Source: AR5 sp041497115
GTDB taxonomy: Bacteria; Methylomirabilota; Methylomirabilia; Rokubacteriales; CSP1-6
Direction: 5' to 3'
NCBI GenBank assembly: GCA_041497115.1
Contig: JBGQFW010000139.1
Coordinates: 1-9,400, forward strand
DNA length: 9,400 nucleotides
A model generated the notes under the pieces. That model was not told the origin of the DNA. It saw only the letters and a list, made by a program, of their open reading frames with translations, and searched no databases. Both the position numbers and the translations under genes were made by a program. This document shows positions 7,261 through 9,400 of this stretch, piece after piece. Within the stretch, counting starts at the first letter, position 1. Each line of letters begins with the position of its first letter.

Positions 7261-7303
7261 GAATCGCCCGTCCATGCGTTGGCAGGGGTGGGACAGGCGA
7301 ATC
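7261..7303. repeat. Imperfect inverted repeat in the divergent control region
   Basis: The left arm GAATCGCCCGTCC (7261-7273) and the right arm GGACAGGCGAATC (7291-7303) pair at 11 of 13 positions around a 17-nt spacer centred near 7282. It lies between the candidate promoter and the ribosome binding site of the plus-strand gene, and upstream of the minus-strand NADH dehydrogenase start. It could be an operator for a dimeric regulator or, in RNA, a leader stem ending six bases before the Shine-Dalgarno. Confidence 0.5.
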
Positions 7304-7308
7304 TTCCC

Positions 7309-7314
7309 GGGAGG
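7309..7314 (+). promoter_or_regulatory. Ribosome binding site of the propeller-cupredoxin gene
   Basis: GGGAGG lies six bases before the ATG at 7321. That ATG begins a signal peptide. The site decides this start against a much longer open frame reaching back to 6310, which is antisense to the NADH dehydrogenase gene. Confidence 0.8.
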
Positions 7315-7320
7315 GATCTC

Positions 7321-8685
7321 ATGCTGAAACGTGTGGCGACAGTGCTGGGGATGCTGGCCTTGGTCGGGGGGTGGGCGGCCGGGCCCGGCGCTCTCTCGGC
7401 GGCCGGAGCGCCCAAGGTCTATGTGGGGCTCTTCAAGGACGATGCGGTGGCGGTCATCGACACCGCCCAGAACAAGGTCGTCCGTACCATTGCGGTCCCC
7501 AAGGGGCCGCACGGGCTCGTCGTGACGCCGGACGGTCGGAAGGTCTACGTCAGCGGCGACGGCGCGTCCACGGTGAGCGTCATCGACACCGCCACGGACC
7601 GCGTGGTCGCCAGCATCGACGTGGGCGCGAATCCCCACGGCCTCGCGGTCTCGGGTGACGGGAGCCGGGTGCTCGTCCTGGGCTGGGGCTCGAACCGGGC
7701 GCTGGTCATCGACACGGCGACGGACCGCGTGATTGGCGAAGTGCCTGTCGCCCAGCCCCACAACGGCACGCTGAGTCGGGACGGGCGCACGGGGTGGGTG
7801 GCCTCCCAGCAGCAAGGTGCCACGGCGCTCGTGCGCCTGGATCTGACTACCTGGAAGGAAGCAGCGCGGGTACCGCTGGACAAGACGCCTCGCGGGCTCG
7901 AGCTCCACCCGGACGGCCGACGAGTTTTCTTCACACTGGCGGGGATCAACGCGGTCCAGGTGCTGGAGACCGCGACCAACGGGATCGCCGCACAGATCCC
8001 GGTGGGCGCCTCGCCGCACTATGCAGCCTTTACGCCCGACGGCCGGTGGGCACTGGCCGTCGTCCAGGGCCCCGGTGAGCTCGGCATCGTCGACACGGCG
8101 AGCAACACGCTGGCCGGCACCGTCGCCGTCGGGAAGACCCCGCACTGGAGCACGTCCAGCTCCGACGGCCGCACGGCGTACGTGACGAACGAAGGCTCCA
8201 ACGATGTGTCGGTGGTGGATCTGGCGAAGCGCACCGTGACGGCCACCATCCCCGTCGGCAACGGCCCGCGCAAGATCGCGGTGCAGCCGGGCTCGGGCGC
8301 GGCAGCCACGTCCGCCGCGCCGGTGCGGGCGGCCGCTGCCGCGCCGTCAGGAAAGACCCGTGTCCTGGGCGGCGTGACCTACGCCGACCACGGCACCAAG
8401 GACGTGCGCAATCTATCGAAGCTGGAGCTCGAGGCCGACGACTACTACTTCTCGCCGACGTTTCTCCGGGGCAAACCCGGGCAGAAGCTGGCGCTGCTCG
8501 TGGAGAACGAGGCGAGCACGCTGCACAACATCAGCATCCCCGCGCTCGGCATCGACAAGGACATCCCGCCCAAGGGCAAGGTCCAGGTGGACGTCACGTT
8601 CCCGGTCTCGGGGATGCTGGCCGTCTCCTGTAAGTTCCACGCGTCGCTCGGCATGAGCGGCCAGCTGCTGACGGGGTCTGACTGA
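7321..8685 (+). CDS. Exported YVTN beta-propeller protein with C-terminal type 1 copper (cupredoxin) domain
   Basis: This 454-residue exported protein probably works in the periplasm. Residues 1-30 form a Sec signal peptide: M-L-K-R, a hydrophobic core, then A-L-S-A-A-G-A. Residues 31-326 form seven consecutive repeats of about 42 residues, each with a V-Y-V-like strand, an V-I-D-T-A-type turn, a G-x-x-P-H segment and a closing D-G: a complete seven-blade YVTN-type propeller. An Ala/Pro-rich linker follows at about 322-345. The C-terminal part, about 367-454, is cupredoxin-like: Y-Y-F-S-P-T, then L-H402-N-I, then S-C437-K-F-H440-A-S-L-G-M445. His, Cys, His and Met in this spacing are the full ligand set of a type 1 (blue) copper electron-transfer site. 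It is not nitrous oxide reductase: that enzyme's CuA domain needs two cysteines, and only one is present. An electron-transfer or copper-related role is inferred; the propeller's partner or substrate is unknown. The gene is divergent from NDH-2 and has its own strong ribosome binding site. Confidence 0.9.
   Translation: MLKRVATVLGMLALVGGWAAGPGALSAAGAPKVYVGLFKDDAVAVIDTAQNKVVRTIAVPKGPHGLVVTPDGRKVYVSGDGASTVSVIDTATDRVVASIDVGANPHGLAVSGDGSRVLVLGWGSNRALVIDTATDRVIGEVPVAQPHNGTLSRDGRTGWVASQQQGATALVRLDLTTWKEAARVPLDKTPRGLELHPDGRRVFFTLAGINAVQVLETATNGIAAQIPVGASPHYAAFTPDGRWALAVVQGPGELGIVDTASNTLAGTVAVGKTPHWSTSSSDGRTAYVTNEGSNDVSVVDLAKRTVTATIPVGNGPRKIAVQPGSGAAATSAAPVRAAAAAPSGKTRVLGGVTYADHGTKDVRNLSKLELEADDYYFSPTFLRGKPGQKLALLVENEASTLHNISIPALGIDKDIPPKGKVQVDVTFPVSGMLAVSCKFHASLGMSGQLLTGSD
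7411..8289 (+). repeat. Seven tandem beta-propeller repeats within the coding sequence
   Basis: The blades fall at residues 31-72, 73-114, 115-155, 156-199, 200-241, 242-283 and 284 to about 323, a period near 126 nt. Blades 2 and 3 are most alike: the V-I-D-T-A-T-D-R-V stretch is encoded at 7579-7605 and again at 7705-7731, with 25 of 27 bases identical. The equivalent position of the G-x-x-P-[HR] segment is His in blades 1, 2, 3, 5 and 6 (residues 64, 106, 147, 233, 275) and Arg in blades 4 and 7 (191, 317). Confidence 0.85.
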
Positions 8686-8694
8686 CGAGACCGC

Positions 8695-8712
8695 GCGGAT
8701 TCGGAACTCCGC
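8695..8712. terminator. Weak hairpin between convergent genes, possible bidirectional terminator
   Basis: GCGGA at 8695-8699 can pair with TCCGC at 8708-8712 across an 8-nt loop. This fills most of the 27-bp gap between the convergent propeller-cupredoxin and aldo/keto reductase genes. There is no T-run on either side and the stem is only five pairs, so intrinsic termination is doubtful. Confidence 0.2.
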
Positions 8713-9400
8713 TCACGGCGTCGGCGCCGCGGGGTCGATCAGCCGCCGCGACTTCAACTCCCGCCAGAGGTCCGCGGGAATCGTCTCGCCGAGCCAGCGG
8801 ACACTCGCCGCCACCTGCGCGGCGTCGCGCGGACCGGGAAGCACCGCCACCACCGCGGGGTGGCCGAGCGGGAACTGGAGCGCGGCCGCGCCGAGACTGA
8901 CACCGTGGCGCGCGCAGACCTCCTCGAGCGCTCGCACGCGCTCGGCGATCTCCCGTGAGGGTGCGGCGTGGTTGTGCTGGGCTCCGGGGGCGGCGCCGCG
9001 CGCGAGGATGCCCGAGTTGTACGGCGCGCCGACGATGACGCCGATGCCCCGGCGCTCGCACAGGGAGAGGAAGGCGAGCGCCTCCTGCTCGAGGAGCGTG
9101 TAGCGTCCCGCGAGGAGCACGCAGTCCACATCGACCGCCTCGGCCGCGGCCTGGCAGACTCGCCACGAGTTGACGCCGATGCCGATGGCGCCCAGCGCGC
9201 CCTCACGCCGCAGGCGGGCGAGAGCGGGGAAGGCCCCGGCCATCGCCTCGCCGAAGCGGCGCGGCTGGTCCGCGCCGTGGTTGTAGGGATCGATGTCGTG
9301 GATCAGGGCGACGTCGATGCGGGACAGCCCCAGGCGCTCGCGGCTGTCCTCGAGCGATTGTAGGACGCCGTCGTGGCTATAGTCGTACTCGATGCCGTGC
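8713..9400 (-). CDS. Aldo/keto reductase, D-threo-aldose (L-fucose) 1-dehydrogenase type, 5' end cut by window
   Basis: The minus frame is open from the right edge to the TGA at 8713, giving the last 228 residues of a protein whose family is usually about 330 long; roughly 100 N-terminal residues are missing. Family members oxidise aldose sugars such as L-fucose, D-arabinose or L-galactose at C1 to lactones with NAD(P). Visible hallmarks are Y-D-Y-S-H-D-G-V near the new N-terminus, a E-D-S-R-E-R-L-G-L helix, and I-D-V-A-L-I-H-D-I-D, in which the histidine (visible residue 34) is the expected catalytic His. A-I-G-I-G-V-N, A-G-R-Y-T-L-L-E-Q and N-S-G-I-L-A follow. The catalytic Asp, Tyr and Lys lie in the missing part. 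An internal ATG at 9243 is not the true start, because strong family similarity continues upstream of it. The gene converges on the propeller-cupredoxin gene. The family is clear; the exact sugar is not. Confidence 0.87.
   Translation of the reverse strand, partial: HGIEYDYSHDGVLQSLEDSRERLGLSRIDVALIHDIDPYNHGADQPRRFGEAMAGAFPALARLRREGALGAIGIGVNSWRVCQAAAEAVDVDCVLLAGRYTLLEQEALAFLSLCERRGIGVIVGAPYNSGILARGAAPGAQHNHAAPSREIAERVRALEEVCARHGVSLGAAALQFPLGHPAVVAVLPGPRDAAQVAASVRWLGETIPADLWRELKSRRLIDPAAPTP

Noticed and set aside
6310..7320. Upstream extension of the propeller gene frame to 6310
   Set aside because: This part is antisense to NDH-2; a good ribosome binding site and a signal peptide begin at 7321.
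7234..8145. Upstream extension of the NADH dehydrogenase frame to 8145
   Set aside because: The extra 304 codons are antisense to the propeller gene. The real protein starts just before the first Rossmann strand at 7233.
7321..8685. Nitrous oxide reductase (NosZ) for the propeller plus cupredoxin gene
   Set aside because: Its cupredoxin has one cysteine, not the two needed for CuA; the propeller lacks the seven-His CuZ set and the repeats are of YVTN type. The protein is also shorter than NosZ.
1..9400. Search for CRISPR arrays, tRNA/rRNA genes, insertion sequences and attachment sites
   Set aside because: No spaced direct repeats, terminal inverted repeats with a transposase, or RNA-gene signatures were seen. 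Gaps between genes are all under about 90 bp.

Overview
This is a dense, GC-rich bacterial window with seven protein-coding genes, one of them cut by the right edge. I saw no RNA genes, CRISPR array, insertion sequence or phage genes. No gap between genes exceeds about 90 bases, so there is no long empty stretch. The exported binding proteins have Tat- or Sec-type signal peptides and no lipobox cysteine. Together with a type II NADH dehydrogenase, this suggests a diderm (Gram-negative type) aerobic heterotroph. A GC-rich proteobacterium or a Rokubacteria/Methylomirabilota-like soil lineage would fit, but that is a guess from base composition and gene style, not a demonstrated assignment.

Left part (16-5959), transport. 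A 12-helix MFS permease on the minus strand is divergent from a plus-strand run of four genes. These are a Tat-exported family 5 solute-binding protein (peptide/nickel/opine type), a Sec-exported family 1 (sugar-type) solute-binding protein, and two MalF/MalG-type permeases. The last three form a standard CUT1 carbohydrate importer core, but no ATPase gene is present. The family 5 binding protein belongs to a different ABC class and has no matching DppB/DppC permeases here, so either it is an orphan or the operon mixes classes. The MalF and MalG genes overlap by four bases (TTGA), with a TTG start for MalG.

Middle part (5962-8685), redox. A type II NADH:quinone oxidoreductase (minus) ends two bases from the end of the MalG gene. 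It is divergent, across 87 bp, from an exported protein that combines a seven-blade YVTN-type beta-propeller with a C-terminal cupredoxin domain carrying a full type 1 copper ligand set (His402, Cys437, His440, Met445). The 87-bp gap holds a strong match to a sigma-54 -24 element (with an imperfect -12 element) and a 13-bp-arm imperfect inverted repeat (11 of 13 pairs) just upstream of the propeller gene's ribosome binding site. This pair and its control region are the most interesting part of the window.

Right edge (8713-9400). The C-terminal two thirds of an aldo/keto reductase of the D-threo-aldose (L-fucose) 1-dehydrogenase type lies on the minus strand, convergent with the propeller-cupredoxin gene. 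Its sugar-oxidising role would suit a neighbourhood with a sugar importer, but no operon links them.
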